From assembly GCA_021234155.1 (NCBI GenBank), contig JAJEKV010000010.1:9456260-9520259 (forward strand): a stretch of DNA of 64,000 bases, in the 5' to 3' direction. The translations under genes and the position numbers were made by a program. Each line of letters begins with the position of its first letter. Position 1 is the first letter of the stretch. The notes under the pieces are model-generated. The model had not been told where the DNA came from and did not search any database. It saw only the letters and a program-made list of their open reading frames with translations. Shown piece after piece: positions 12,330 to 24,541 of this stretch. Source of the stretch: Isoetes taiwanensis (Eukaryota > Streptophyta > Lycopodiopsida > Isoetales > Isoetaceae).

Positions 12330-14510
12330 CAGCTATGGCGGAAAGATTCTGTGGGCTATGGCAGCGGCCACTTCGTTGCAAGGCACAACCTTTCCTATAA
12401 CGTAAGAACACATCAAGAAGAGCTCTGTTATGGTGGGATGGAAAAACGGGGAATAGAAGAATAGGGGAACAGAGGGATGATCCTGAACGGAAAAAACTCT
12501 TCTTAAAAAGCAGGATGATTTTCTCGACAAAAACACGAGGAATCCGAGTTTTTCTTAAACTTGTTGCTGATGTATCCATTTGATGCGGGTCTGTGGAGAA
12601 GAAATGAATGCTGGCAAAGAACTCTGTATAAACTAGGGCCAAAGAAACTCTGTACAAAGCCGGAAGCTGCCGCTCATGCTTATGACGCGAAAAGGCTTGG
12701 AACTGTAAAAAAAACTCGTACAACAGAGCTACTTTCGATTTTGAAGTAATAAAATATGATTACTGCAGGTAAAGGGCAAGCGTTGTCACATGATCGCTTC
12801 ATAAAATGACGCATCCACTGTATAATCCCCAAATATGAACTGTGTATCTTTGTTTTTGCAATAATCAGTGCTAAGATGAACCTTCCAGAAAACTGTATGC
12901 AGCCCGCCAATCTAACCCTTCTGAAGATTGTTTCTGGCCCAGAGATTTTTAGTGTAATGCTGCTTCTTCCAGTAGTCCTGAAGTTCGGCAGACATGGAAA
13001 GCTTAGTGTCGCGACCCATTTCGGCCCTCCGACGCAACAGAACAAAAGACCAAACACTATAAAACCAGAGGAAAAAATGGGGGATGAAACAAAGCGGCGC
13101 CGCTATGCACACAACCGAGAACAAAATACGTGTTGTAAAATTCACAGTAATTTCGACCTCCCATTTATTGCGATATGTCTTAGTGCAAATTATCAAAACA
13201 TGCTTAATGTTTTTCGAAATTACTAGATTAGGCTCCATATTTTTAAAAATTCTAGAGTTTGGCCTCTTACTTTTTGTAAACAGGTTTAGGTAGACAACTT
13301 AAGCAAAACTTCTTACCGCAGTGCTGAACAAAGGCTTTTGTTTGTGCCCATTTATCCAATTGATCTTGTGCACATGGAATTTAGTGACAAACGACATGCA
13401 AATATATTTTTTTGGTCGCAAATTTTATCTGCTAAAGCATTGAGCAGGGGCCTCGGGTAGCATACCATCCATCCAGGCCTTCTTAATATTCTGTGAACTG
13501 GCCAACACGGCATGCCAGAGGGATTGGAAAATACCCTGCCTTCAAATGTGTTGTTCTTGCAAGGATCAGAAGCCACACTCCATGGGCCTGCCAAATGCAA
13601 TCTGACAGAGACTGGCATTCTTGGGTCTCAGATGCAGAATCAAAAACAGATTTTACACAAGCTATCTCCAGAAGAAAAATCCTAAAACTGGAGATATCAG
13701 ACATCTCGTTCGTCTTGCCCATGTCGGCTTAATTTCGGTGCATGGGTCATGGTCTGTTGTGTTTTACTATCTTCCATTAGATTTGAGAGCCCAAATCACA
13801 CGGGCATAGAATTTATCATCTAGAAGCACATTTGCAGATTTGATATCTTTGTGGAAGAACAATAATCCCATTTGATATTGTAATGGATAGGTCCTGCCAT
13901 GCGAACCTCAATTCGCCCTTGCTCCCCACTGCCACTACCGTAGAAGAATGGGTTCTCTTTTCTCCTCCAATTTGCGCACAGAGTCATTCCATATTCATCC
14001 TAATCTCCACTTCTAAATTCTTAATTGATCGTTCGCAATTCTTGCAAGGAACCCAAAATTTGGATTGGATCAATTCGTGCCACAAGATCAATTTCAAATT
14101 CTCAACTGTTCCCCCTTTTTTTTTTGGGTTGGCTGGGTTGATAAGAACTTGCCCTCTTTCAATATCAAATGAAGAATCGGATGAAAAAAACTAGTGGGTT
14201 AATCAGAACTACCCTGTTAATCAGAATGAAGAATAGTAGCATGACTATCTTGTGAAGCAAGGCAAGAACTGCCTGCCATTTGGACAGTGGCACTTGTCCT
14301 GGATCTTTCTCTTACCAAGCAAAGCTGCCATTAGGACAGTGGGTACCAGTCATGGTTAGCATTACAGTGCCAACTTTGTACATCATCAATATTAAAAGAA
14401 TGGATGATTAAATCAATGGATGTCAAATGAACTGTACAAACCGGTTAAGTTTTACAAGCGTAATTTGGTGTAATGGGAGAGATTCTGAAGATGACATCTA
14501 ACACTGATTA
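12330..14510. other. Region without a recognised gene
   Basis: Short open frames occur on both strands here (for example the 143-codon frame at 12292-12723 minus and the frame at 12561-12749 plus). None carries a domain I can defend. The tract contains a T-run near 14112-14127 and AT-rich sequence downstream of the PPR gene, whose 3' UTR would start just below 14515. Confidence 0.5.
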
Positions 14511-14514
14511 TGCT

Positions 14515-17500
14515 TTACACGAATAATACCTTGGCTTGTTTCTCCACCATTACCCCAATGATGGGAGTGTCTTTTATGTGAGACATTGCATAAATATTTG
14601 CCATCAGCACATAGGCTGAAGCATCCTTATCATGCAAATTCAAAATAGAATCAAAGCAACATCTTCCTATTGCCTCATTCTTCCACTTCCAACAAGCACT
14701 CAATAGTGTTTTCCATATTGCCAGATCAGGTTCATATGGCATATTTTTCACCACTGCAACAGCGTCATCTAAGTGATTAGCGCGACCAAGGAGATCAACC
14801 ATGCACATGTAATGTTCAATACTAGGAGTGATCAGATAGTGCAAGCACATGATTCGAAAATACTCTCTTCCACTACCAACCAGTCCAGCATGGCTGCATG
14901 CTGTGAGAATAGACAGAAACGTGTTTGCATTTGCCTGAGTGCCCTCTTTCCCCATCCTCTCAAATAAATCGAAAACTTGTTTACTGTCTCCTTGGTGAGC
15001 ATATCCTGCAAGCAGTGCATTCCATATAACCAATCCCCTTGAGCTCATGGAATCAAAGACGTTCTGAGCATCTATCATGCTCCCACACTTCCCATACAAG
15101 CCAATCAGACTACTTGCCATCACTGCATCAATATGGAGTCCAGCTCTATAAATCTGGTTATGAGTTGTTTTACCAGTTTCCAATGCCCCTAGTAAACTGC
15201 ATGCCTTTATTGCAGCAACATAAGTTAAAGGACTTGGGCTTAAACCTTCGCCCTGCATGTCTCGAAATAACTGTAAAGCTACCTCACCATCCCCACTCTC
15301 TATATGCCCAAACATCATGGCAGTAAACAATACCACATCGCAATGTGTTGCTGTATCGAAAACATGATGAGCATGTGCTGGACTCCCACATTTGGCATAC
15401 ATATCCACCAGGGCACTTGCCATAAAGACGCCAGTTTCATACCTACTTTGTTTAACCTGAGAATGGATAGCTATGCCCTTCTCTAACCACTGCTTTTTTG
15501 CAAGTCCTTGACTCACTTTTTTTATGTCATCTCCTGCTGCACAAATGGCACATCCCCTCAATGCAGCAACATATGTTTGCGCATCCGGTGTGAAACCTTG
15601 ATCCTGCATGTAGTCAAATAATTGTAGAGTCAGACTACTCTCCCCAGACTCTATATACCCAAATAACAAAGCACTCCAGCACACCAAATCGTGATGTGAC
15701 ATCTTATCGAATACTTGACGAGCATGTATCATGCTCCCACATTTTGCATAGATATTGACCAGGGACGTTGCTACTGAAAAATCCTCCTCATAACCAGCTT
15801 TTGCAAGTTGGCCGTGAATACTAATGGCTCGCTCAAGACAATCTATCTTCACATATGTACCTGTCAGTTGCTTGCCTTCTTCATTCACTGCACAATTACC
15901 ACATGCTTTCAGGGCAGCAATATAAATTTGAGCATCTGGTGTGAAACCTTGACCCTGCATATTTGCGTAAAGCTCCAAAGCCAACACGCTCTCTCCAATC
16001 TCTAAATAACCAAATATTACAGCACTCCATGCTACAAGGTCATGATGTGGCATCCTGTCAAAGACCTGACGAGCATGGACCATGCTGCCACATTTTGCAT
16101 ACATAACCACCAGGATGCTTGCAATGAAGATATTCAATTCGTAGCCTTTCTTCACTAGTTGCGAGTGAATAGATATTCCATTCTCTAGGTACTTATTTCC
16201 AGCAAATCTTCCATTTTGCTTGATATCATCTTGCTCTGCGCAACTAGCACATGCCGTCAATGCAACATGGTAAGTTCGAGTATCAGGTTCGAAACCTTCA
16301 TCTTGCATACAGGCAAATAATTGCAGAGCTACCTTACCCTCACCACTCTCTGTGTACCCAAATATAAGAGCACTCCATAATACAACATCATGAGATGGCA
16401 AACTCTCAAAGACCTGATGAGCATGGACCATGCTGCCACACTTGGCATACATATCAACTAAAGCACTGGCAACAAAAGTATCAGACTCATACCTATTCTT
16501 TGCAAGTTGAGAATGGATAGCTACTCCTTTCTCCAAGCACTCTAATCTCACCAATTTTCTCCGAACTGGCTTGCCCACTTCTTTTGCTGCAGAACCAGCA
16601 CATGCCTTTAGTGCAGCAACATAAGTTCGAGCATTTGGCGTGGAACCGGAATGTTGCATTTGTTCAAATAACTGCAGCGCCTTTTCACTCTCCCCATTCT
16701 CTTGATATCCAAATAACAAAGCATTCCATGACACCAAATCCGGTAGTTGAATCCTATCAAAAACCCGAAGAGCATGCACCATGCTTCCACATTTGGCATA
16801 CATATCCATTAGGGTGCTTGTGACAAAAATGTCCAACTCATAACCCCTTCCTGAAAGCTGGGAGTGAATAGCTATTCCCTTCTCTAGGAATACTTCATTC
16901 ACAAACTTGCGATTGGCTTGCATTCCCTCTTCTTTTGCTGCACAACTTGCACAAGCCTTCAAAGCAGCAACATAAGTTCGCGCTGCTGGAGCAAAACCTT
17001 CATTTTGCATATGTGCAAATAAGCATAATGCGAATTCGCACTCCCCACTCAATATGTAACCAAAGATCAGAGCATTCCATGAGATCACATTGGGGTGAGG
17101 CATCCGGTCAAATACACTATGGCAACTAAACCTACTTCCGCATTTTGCATACATATGCAGCAGGGTATTACAAACAAGAATGTTGGTAACAGCCCCAGTA
17201 AGAATAGCGTGAGCATGTATGATTAAGCCAATTTGTAGATTCTTTGAATTGCTGCATGCTTTCAACGCAGCAAGGAAGACATAAATATCTGGTTTCACTC
17301 CATCCTCACGTATTTTTTCGTAAATGTTAAGAGCCTCTCTACCTTCATGTTTGGTGATTGACGAATGATTTGCACACGACAAACTCTTCTCACTGCATGA
17401 ATTATAATTTATACAAGGCAATTTATGTAAGTTCCTTTTGTTATGCAAAGTCACCCATTCATGCTTCCTGTTATGAGCCCTCATAACAGTCCAGAGAAGT

Positions 17501-17697
17501 CCCTTAAACATTACATTTCCACCAATTGGCCTTCCATTCGTAATATACTCAATCGACAAACTAATCCAAAGGAACCCAACAAAAGGGCTGGATCTACTTA
17601 CTTCAGTATGAGAGAGAGTCGAAATGGGAGGTTCTGCGCGGACATTTTTCGCTATTCCGTGCAAAACGGCGTCAATGAGCATTTCATCCAATGGCAT
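14515..17697 (-). CDS. PLS-class pentatricopeptide repeat protein (E-type, shortened C-terminus)
   Basis: A single uninterrupted frame of 1060 residues. PPR proteins of this class bind organellar RNA in a one-repeat-per-base manner and act in chloroplast or mitochondrial RNA editing and processing. P, L and S repeats are clear (for example LVDMYAKCGS, VFDRMPHPNVISWNALIFGY, ALQLFEQMQ). After the repeats comes an E1-like motif (IWKTLLSAC, then ASAYVLMANIYA), but the frame stops soon after, with no full E+ or DYW domain. Editing deaminase activity would therefore have to come from a partner. Five or more P repeats carry an extra segment (A/C-rich, then LEKGIAIHSQL). The first ATG is at 17697, but the Met at 17511 (residue 63) precedes a basic, acid-poor stretch that better fits an organelle presequence and may be the real start. 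Confidence 0.88.
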   Translation of the reverse strand: MPLDEMLIDAVLHGIAKNVRAEPPISTLSHTEVSRSSPFVGFLWISLSIEYITNGRPIGGNVMFKGLLWTVMRAHNRKHEWVTLHNKRNLHKLPCINYNSCSEKSLSCANHSSITKHEGREALNIYEKIREDGVKPDIYVFLAALKACSNSKNLQIGLIIHAHAILTGAVTNILVCNTLLHMYAKCGSRFSCHSVFDRMPHPNVISWNALIFGYILSGECEFALCLFAHMQNEGFAPAARTYVAALKACASCAAKEEGMQANRKFVNEVFLEKGIAIHSQLSGRGYELDIFVTSTLMDMYAKCGSMVHALRVFDRIQLPDLVSWNALLFGYQENGESEKALQLFEQMQHSGSTPNARTYVAALKACAGSAAKEVGKPVRRKLVRLECLEKGVAIHSQLAKNRYESDTFVASALVDMYAKCGSMVHAHQVFESLPSHDVVLWSALIFGYTESGEGKVALQLFACMQDEGFEPDTRTYHVALTACASCAEQDDIKQNGRFAGNKYLENGISIHSQLVKKGYELNIFIASILVVMYAKCGSMVHARQVFDRMPHHDLVAWSAVIFGYLEIGESVLALELYANMQGQGFTPDAQIYIAALKACGNCAVNEEGKQLTGTYVKIDCLERAISIHGQLAKAGYEEDFSVATSLVNIYAKCGSMIHARQVFDKMSHHDLVCWSALLFGYIESGESSLTLQLFDYMQDQGFTPDAQTYVAALRGCAICAAGDDIKKVSQGLAKKQWLEKGIAIHSQVKQSRYETGVFMASALVDMYAKCGSPAHAHHVFDTATHCDVVLFTAMMFGHIESGDGEVALQLFRDMQGEGLSPSPLTYVAAIKACSLLGALETGKTTHNQIYRAGLHIDAVMASSLIGLYGKCGSMIDAQNVFDSMSSRGLVIWNALLAGYAHQGDSKQVFDLFERMGKEGTQANANTFLSILTACSHAGLVGSGREYFRIMCLHYLITPSIEHYMCMVDLLGRANHLDDAVAVVKNMPYEPDLAIWKTLLSACWKWKNEAIGRCCFDSILNLHDKDASAYVLMANIYAMSHIKDTPIIGVMVEKQAKVLFV

Positions 17698-17792
17698 GGC
17701 TGTGGTTTTGTGTTCGTTCCATACATATCTCTAGTTTCTATGATGTTCTAGTAGTTGTCACAAACAAATACATGCTATATGCTTCTCTAACT
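17698..17792. other. Short spacer between PPR gene and transposon
   Basis: This is about 95 bp between the PPR start and the left transposon end, so the PPR 5' UTR or promoter may include transposon DNA. No clear motif is seen. Confidence 0.4.
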
Positions 17793-19194
17793 AAGGCCCT
17801 TTTTCCACGGTTGGCCTAAAATATGGCTGTCTTATCTCTAATATATAATTGTAATTTGGAAGGTAAGGGGGCAACTTAATAAAAGTTGTGCATGCCTGGG
17901 CCTACCTTTAAAATATACACGTGTAAGGCCCTAAAATTTTAAGAAAGGTATCGACCTTTAAAACCTATGATCACATGGCGGGGGAGAGCCTCGAATGCTC
18001 TGATGATTAAGTGGGTTTGGAGAGGCATGGATGATTCTGGAAACTTCGCGATGATTCTCTCCGGTATTATAAAAGAGGGTGGAGCCCTAAGCTGAGGCAA
18101 AACCAGAGTCGAGAGCGGCCTTTAAGAGATGGCGTTTGTGAGCGGTGGGTTACTCACGAGAGTTAGGTGGGGTTTTAGTCTTAAACTGAAGCTCGGTTTT
18201 TAGTTTAATTTGGATTCGGTCTTGGTAGAATAGAGTTTGAGCTGCAAAAACCACAATAAATCTAAGAAAAGTTGTGATTGGGTTTTCAGATTATGGCAGG
18301 TTGTGATTGGTGACAATTCCCTGCATCTTTGAGGCATTTGCTGCCATGTTGTGTTCTTGGATACAAAAACAAGTGGACAAGTCCCCCAAATTCACATTTG
18401 TATCTTGAATTATGCAAAGGAGCCGGAAAGGCCGTGATGCTTAGAATTGGGCATTAGTGCCTTTCTTCGTAAATGTAAAACTAGGGCATATATTTTTCTC
18501 GAAATTGAAGAATAATGTGGCAATCTTTGGGCGTTGATGATCCGTAGGGACAATCATGTTCAAAATCACGAACTGCAAAACATGTAGGTTAGGTTCTTAC
18601 AGGTATGGTACTGCTTCGGATTGAAAATGAAATGAATGCGCACTCTGTGTCCGGACTACTCTGCCAAATTTTGCAATGAATTTCGCAATGAAAGCAATAC
18701 AACAGGCAAAACCGCAGCAAGGAAATCAAGGATCGCAAGGCAAGGGATTTAAAAGCCCACCCAAGAATTGACAAGTAGCACTCGAAAGCAGTAAATATTC
18801 ATGAGCGGTGGCCGAAGCTTCGGGGAAGCCATACCACGTTGCTTTTGCTTGCCTTTAATTTCGAAAACGTGGAATGACATACTTGGAATACCACGTTAGT
18901 CAGGATTAGTCAGGAATTCCCAGACCAAAGTTTGCCTGCTTTGAGATCTCTGAATATGATCTGCAGAGCTACAAAGTTATTCATTACCATAAGGTCATGA
19001 AGCATTCATGCTATTTGAAACTTGGCACATAAGCTGATATGAATCATAAAAAAAAAGGAATGGCATTAATTCACCGAAGATTTTGAACCTAGAGCACATA
19101 AGGAACTCCAAGGCATTATACACTCCTTGAACCAGCTTTCATTCGATGCATCTACAGTAAGAATAAGAACAAAATTCTGCCAGAGAAGGTATAT

Positions 19195-19300
19195 GAGCTT
19201 TTGCACCTATTTGCTTAACTTTGAAGGTATTCATGCTTTTGCACCTATTTCCTTACTTCTGCCAGAGAAGGTATTCATGCTTTTGCACCTATTTGTTTAG
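19195..19300. repeat. Short tandem repeat (CATGCTTTTGCACCTATTTG family)
   Basis: The phrase GCTTTTGCACCTATTT occurs three times, at about 19197, 19231 and 19278, with AAGGTATTCAT in front of the later two. It lies within the 17.8-21.3 kb transposon. No function is evident. Confidence 0.6.
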
Positions 19301-20447
19301 AGACAACAGAAGCAAATGATGTTCATGAAAGAACTTGCTAGTGTTGCAAGAGAAATAATAAGAAGATACTAACACAAAGGTAAAGGTAATCTACACATTG
19401 GCTTTGACACCTCATCGGTGCTTGGGCAATGTAGTCGGATCGTGCGGAGATGAGTGCGATTTGAATTCAACAGATGTAATGCACACATATTTTTTTTTGA
19501 ATCCAAAGAATATGTGCGGTTTTTCTAATAGAAATTATTAGTCTTCTAACTTGCAAATCCAATTCAAATTATTGTTGATACTACGGATAATAGATTATTA
19601 GATCCCCTCACTATCTTCTTGAGCAATGTAGTCGTTTAAGCCTTCAATATTAAAACATGCCATCCCACCTCATAAGTTTACCCACCTCATAAGGTATTAA
19701 ACTTAAGTATGTTGTCCACGTCATTGAAAAGATTTTTATTTTTTATCTCTATCGGTCTTTCTATATGAAACGTGGCATTCCAAATAGCTTCTCTTTTTTT
19801 CGAACCCACAAACTGGCTATTTTAAACAAATTCCACACATTTGAGTTTTTTTTTTTAATAGAATGTTTTAGTTATTTTGCCCATTATATAGTGGTATGTA
19901 GCTACAACAAAGTCATGATCCCATGTACACGCAACATCGGCACGAAAAACTATAATGTTTGCTTCATATGAATATGGATAGCCATAAGATGAACATTTTT
20001 AACGCATTTGAACACACACTAGGCCCTTGAATACATCACGTGTTCCCAACTAAAAATTATTAACGCATGTACTCAAATTTATAAGGTTAGGAAAATGGCA
20101 TCATTGTTATTGACCAACTACAATATTATGGTGAATTTTTTTATGAGTTGTTTGTAATGCTTGATTAATTTGAAGGAAAATAATGACTATTCCTTTTTTT
20201 TCTTAAAGACACAAACTAAAAACCAGAAAGTAGCGGCGGTGATAACCGCCGCGATAAATTCTTGTAACTATAAGACACCATTTAAGGTGCCATGTCATTG
20301 TTGCGACATGTCTTAAAAAAAATATTTTTCCACGGCTTCATTATAAGAAGTAGCTTATAATAAAAGACATGTCTCAAAAAATCTGATTTTCCATTACTCT
20401 GCTACTCTGCAGTTTTCTTCATGTTTTTCATAGGCACACGATTTAGC

Positions 20448-20522
20448 AGAACCATTTCATTTCTTGATGCATGCATGCTGTTTTTAGAACCATTTCATTT
20501 CTTGATGCATGCATGCTGTTTT
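20448..20522. repeat. 38-bp direct tandem duplication
   Basis: AGAACCATTTCATTTCTTGA followed by TGCATGCATGCTGTTTT is present twice back to back (20448-20485 and 20486-20522) with one difference. The self-complementary TGCATGCA sits in each copy. Confidence 0.75.
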
Positions 20523-21263
20523 CAGATAAAGAAGCATTGATGAAAACCACCGGATGAGAACCATTGATGAAAGCACATGCCGGATTCAATCAGGTAAGCC
20601 TGATTCAATCCACTGCCTTCAATCAAAAAAAAAAAAAAAAAAAAGCCTGATTCAATAGGTAAGCCGAATTCAATCAGGGCTTAGGGTTAGCCGGATTCAA
20701 CTGGAATAGGTAACGGCCGCTTGTCCCCTCTGCATCAGAAAGGGAAGCCAGAAGAGATTTGAGGAAGAGATTTGCAGAAGAGATTATGGGGAAGAGATTT
20801 GAGGAAGAGATATATGATTCCAGACCTGTTCAACCTGTTCAACGCCAAATCCTTGTTAAGCTTCGACCTGCCAACAGAATCGAGCCCAATCGACCTCAAT
20901 CGACCTGTGATGCCAAATCGACCCCAATCGACCTCAATCCGACCTGTGGCAACCAATTTCGACCTGCAGCCTCGATCGATTCTGCTCCCGCAATGGCAGT
21001 TCCGGCGATTCCACTCCAGTCCTCTCCTTTTTTTTGTGACATCCTAAATTTTAGGCAAAGAAGCAGCATGATTGGCTAGGATTAGATGTCTTATTTTCTG
21101 GCGGGGGGTTTCCCCCGGAAGAAAATAAGACTCTGGAGTTGTACGGAAGGCCTATAAGACATGTCTTATAAATTGCAATGGAAAAGCTCGCGTATCTTAT
21201 ATGCTTATCTGGCCCAATAATATTTTGAGAAATATAAGACACCCAGGTCGTGGAAAAAGGGCC

Positions 21264-21814
21264 TAACATTACTATAAGATCATAACATGGATCTCACCGA
21301 AAACTATATTGCAAGTACATGGTAAATGGAAACTAACATTGATTTTGAGTTGGAACGATGAAGACCATATTCGGGTTTTTTATGAAGAGCAGATTCAGGA
21401 TGCAAATTGCAGTCGAATTAAAAAAAAAATTGAACCGAAGAAAAAATATTGTTTTATTAGAAGTTCCTTTAGAATTTCGGGCTAAACTCCACAAGATTTT
21501 AGCTTCCTACAAGTGGCGAAATTATGTCCCCTACACTTTGCCAATATAGAGCCTGACCATAAATCTAGAAAGATAAAACTATTTCATGGTTTAAATGACC
21601 ACCACAACAAGATACCAGTGCGTATATTGGCCATGCCCTAGGGATTTGAAGGTTTGGCAAATATCAAATTGGCCAATTATGGAGTGAATTTAATAAATTG
21701 GTGTTTTGAATTGGCCACTACCCTTAGGTCATATTGAGAATGCATCCTACTCTGACGTGGCAGACTATTTTACGAAATATGTGAATGTGTGGCCAACCAT
21801 GTGTGACTGTGTTT
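21264..21814. other. Region without a recognised gene
   Basis: AT-rich single-copy-looking DNA between the transposon end and the left 1.5-kb repeat. The small open frame at 21358-21549 is Lys-rich and shows no known domain. Confidence 0.4.
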
Positions 21815-23345
21815 TCTAGAATGTTCGGCGTTAACAATTAACACCCCTACTGATGCACATGGAATACCTTCCAAACCACCACGTCAAATCTCAAGCATGA
21901 TGAAAAACTCCTAGGATCGACCAAATGCTCAAGGAACTGAACAAATCATCGTAACATCTTAAGGACCATTATGTTGATACTCTTTAGAAGAAATTCCCAA
22001 ACAAACCACAAAACCAAGGTCAACGTATAACCCAAAGGTAACAAGTCTATTGCAAGCATAGAATCCAAAAGAGTAAGTCCAGAGTCCAAACAATGAGCTA
22101 GGTTTGTGACATATTCTTTTAAAGATATCAACCAGATAGATATATCTCCACATCCACTAACAAATCTTTTCTAAATTCTAGAAGGCCATACCAACAAAAT
22201 CACATCCACAAGGTAGGGGGAGAAAAAATGGCCAGAAAAGCTTAATTCCAAGAGACATGTGCAACCTCCATACAATAGAAAAGCTCATGAACCTTCAAAA
22301 TGATGCTCAGAAAAACATCTAAGACTAGACAAATGACCTAAAAGAAGAGCGGCAAAAAATAAGGCAAGAAAGGAGTTGGATTGGAGTAACTAGATAGGGA
22401 ATGACTGGAACTATAGATGAAAAAATGGTATTGGGACCAGGGACAACCATAAAATTAATATAACTAGGAAATAATGCTATACTATGTAAGTATGAGTGGC
22501 GATCTGCTATATGAATAAAGTCTAGAAGTAATAAATCTAGAATAGAGTGGATATAACAAGTATGATTCACAAGTATGGGAAGTTACCATAACAAAACAAA
22601 GAAAAAGTTCTCTTAGAAAAAATTCACAAATATGGAGGAGACAATAATGAGATCTAGATCTGAACAAAGAAAAGATTCCGCTATGGAAATTCACAAGTAT
22701 GGAGGATACCATAACAAGCTCTAATGATAAAAAGAAAAAGTTGCCTCTAGGAAACTACAAGTATGGAGAATACAAGAACAAGATTTATATATAAACAAAG
22801 AAAAAAACCCCCCAGGAGAATTCGCAAGTATGGGGGATACCATAACACAGTCTAAATATAAACAATGAAAAAAAAAAAATCTCTCCACGAAAATTCACAA
22901 TTATAGAGGATATAATAACAAGGTCTAGATATGAACAAAGAAAAAAGGGGTTGCTAGGAGAAAACTGAATTAATTATTTTCATTATGGGCCCTCGAGATC
23001 CAACGAACCCATCACACCCTTAACATATTGGACCCAAAACAATGTCCCCTTATGAGAAACTTTCTTTTCCAGAATGAGAAAGGATTTTCACAAGGGAACT
23101 CTATCACTAGACGAGCACATTGCACGTCTTCCGCTCGAAAAAATTACCATGTGATCTTGGCATGAGGAGGTAAAGATGTTGGCATCAAAATTGATCTAGT
23201 TAGCTCCGCTCCCTAGTCCACATGCTGACCTTGAAGAGCTCCTCGGTACATCTTGTGCATAGGATCAGTATGATCAGCAGAGAAAGAAATGACACTCACA
23301 AATAAAAAAAAAATGCATTGATGAATGGCTTCACGAAGAAGAGCA
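21815..23345. repeat. Left copy of a ~1.5-kb direct repeat (LTR-like)
   Basis: This starts TCTAGAATGTTCGGCG and ends GAAGAAGAGCA. It matches 24542-26147 almost base for base, except for about 105 bp present only in the right copy (about 25936-26040). Inside, from about 22560 to 22940, a 60-70-bp unit (AATTCACAAGTATGGAGGAT, then CATAACAAGNTCTA, then AAACAAAGAAAAA) is repeated about six times. Two copies in direct orientation separated by 1.2 kb could be LTRs of a short retroelement or a segmental duplication. I could not find a primer-binding site, a polypurine tract or a target duplication. Confidence 0.75.
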
Positions 23346-24541
23346 TAAATGGTTTAAGAAAAAGACCTTAATGGGATTAAGAATTAAGATTATCTGCATG
23401 GAATAAAAAACCATGGTCAGCAAAATTGCCCAATAAGGGGCCTACCCTAATTCATCATGTTGCGTTGCATGCAATACTAATGGCCGGATGCTCTGCCGCC
23501 ACAAAACCTCAGCGCAGAATCAAGGTCGCCTGCATGTTTGTGCACCTGCCTTCCGACCTGGATCTGCGTGCTAATCTGGAACTGCACAAAAAACACAGAA
23601 AGGAAGAGAGAGAAGGAGGGCACGCATGGTGTCACGATATGGTTTAGTGATGTAGCAGGGAATGACCAGGAAGATGCAAGACTAGGAACTGAAAAAATCA
23701 AAATCAAGAAAAAGAGATGAATTGATCCATATGGTGGTAGGGGTGTAAATTTGATAGTGCTACCCCAAAATGCGCGAAAGCACCAAGCACCTAAAATTTA
23801 ACCAGTCATATTTAATTATGGAAGAACTCAACTGCCTCGTTTTAAACCTGTCTCTTCAATTTAAACCAATAGCTTTGATTAACTTGCAGAATCCCTCTGA
23901 CAAACTAAATCTTTTTAAGCATCTTTAGCAAAATCTGGATCTTACTACTAGGAAAGAAGAGTGAAGAGAAAGAGACATAAAAAAGATTCTTTTCAAGAAA
24001 TTTACAGACTAAGGCTTGATTTTTCACTGCAATAACTACAAATTCTATTGCTCCTCTCCATAACCTGAATCTTGTTGAAACTTCTTCCCCTCTTCACCTT
24101 ATAGGCCAGTGTCCCCTTCGGGCATACCCTTTCAGCGTGACCATAATCAAGAAATGAAGATGGACATAATGCAAAGGATCAAAGAGAGGAGCCACGTTTG
24201 TGGTTACCTATTGCAACAGTTAAAGACTCAAATTGTGGCCGCTAGAAAGAACAAGGAACATGCATTTATGCCAGATCTTGAATCCCTGATTTCTTGAAGC
24301 AAGGACTTTGCTCATGCGCTGCTAGCTTTAGATAGGAGTAATCCATCACCAGGGGCAATCTTGAAAACCTAAAGGAGAAACGTGGAAAACCTAAATTGAA
24401 CCAAGTCCGACAAATGGTCAGGATGGTGTAAATGTCTAGAAAATTCGATAAACATGCAAAGCACAGTCGAGGTCGAAGTCAATCCGAGTCAAGTCCAAGA
24501 AAAGGATGCCGAAGTGGAGGCTAAAAGGGAACTAGCCCAAG
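23346..24541. other. Segment between the two direct repeats
   Basis: About 1.2 kb with no recognisable gag, pol or host domain. The short frame at 23426-23647 is rich in Lys/Arg/His and is probably spurious. If the flanking repeats are LTRs, this is the internal part of a non-coding (TRIM/LARD-like) element. Confidence 0.45.

Larger units (their letters stand above)
17795..21263. mobile_element. DNA transposon with GGCCCTTTTTCCACG terminal inverted repeats
   Basis: GGCCCTTTTTCCACG at 17795-17809 is matched by its reverse complement at 21249-21263. Just inside each end is a GTCTTAT motif (17828 on the left; the mirror ATAAGAC near 21234 on the right). Related ATAAGACATGTCTTAT-like segments occur at 20266-20380 and 21105-21175. 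The ends resemble PIF/Harbinger-like or hAT-like termini, but I read no clear target duplication. No transposase frame is recognisable in the 3.5 kb, so it is non-autonomous, or it could be two nested smaller elements. Confidence 0.6.

Noticed and set aside
12561-12749. Possible AP2-like segment (AAAHAYDAKRLG)
   Set aside because: Only a few residues resemble the end of an AP2 domain. The YRG and RAYD context and a longer frame are missing.
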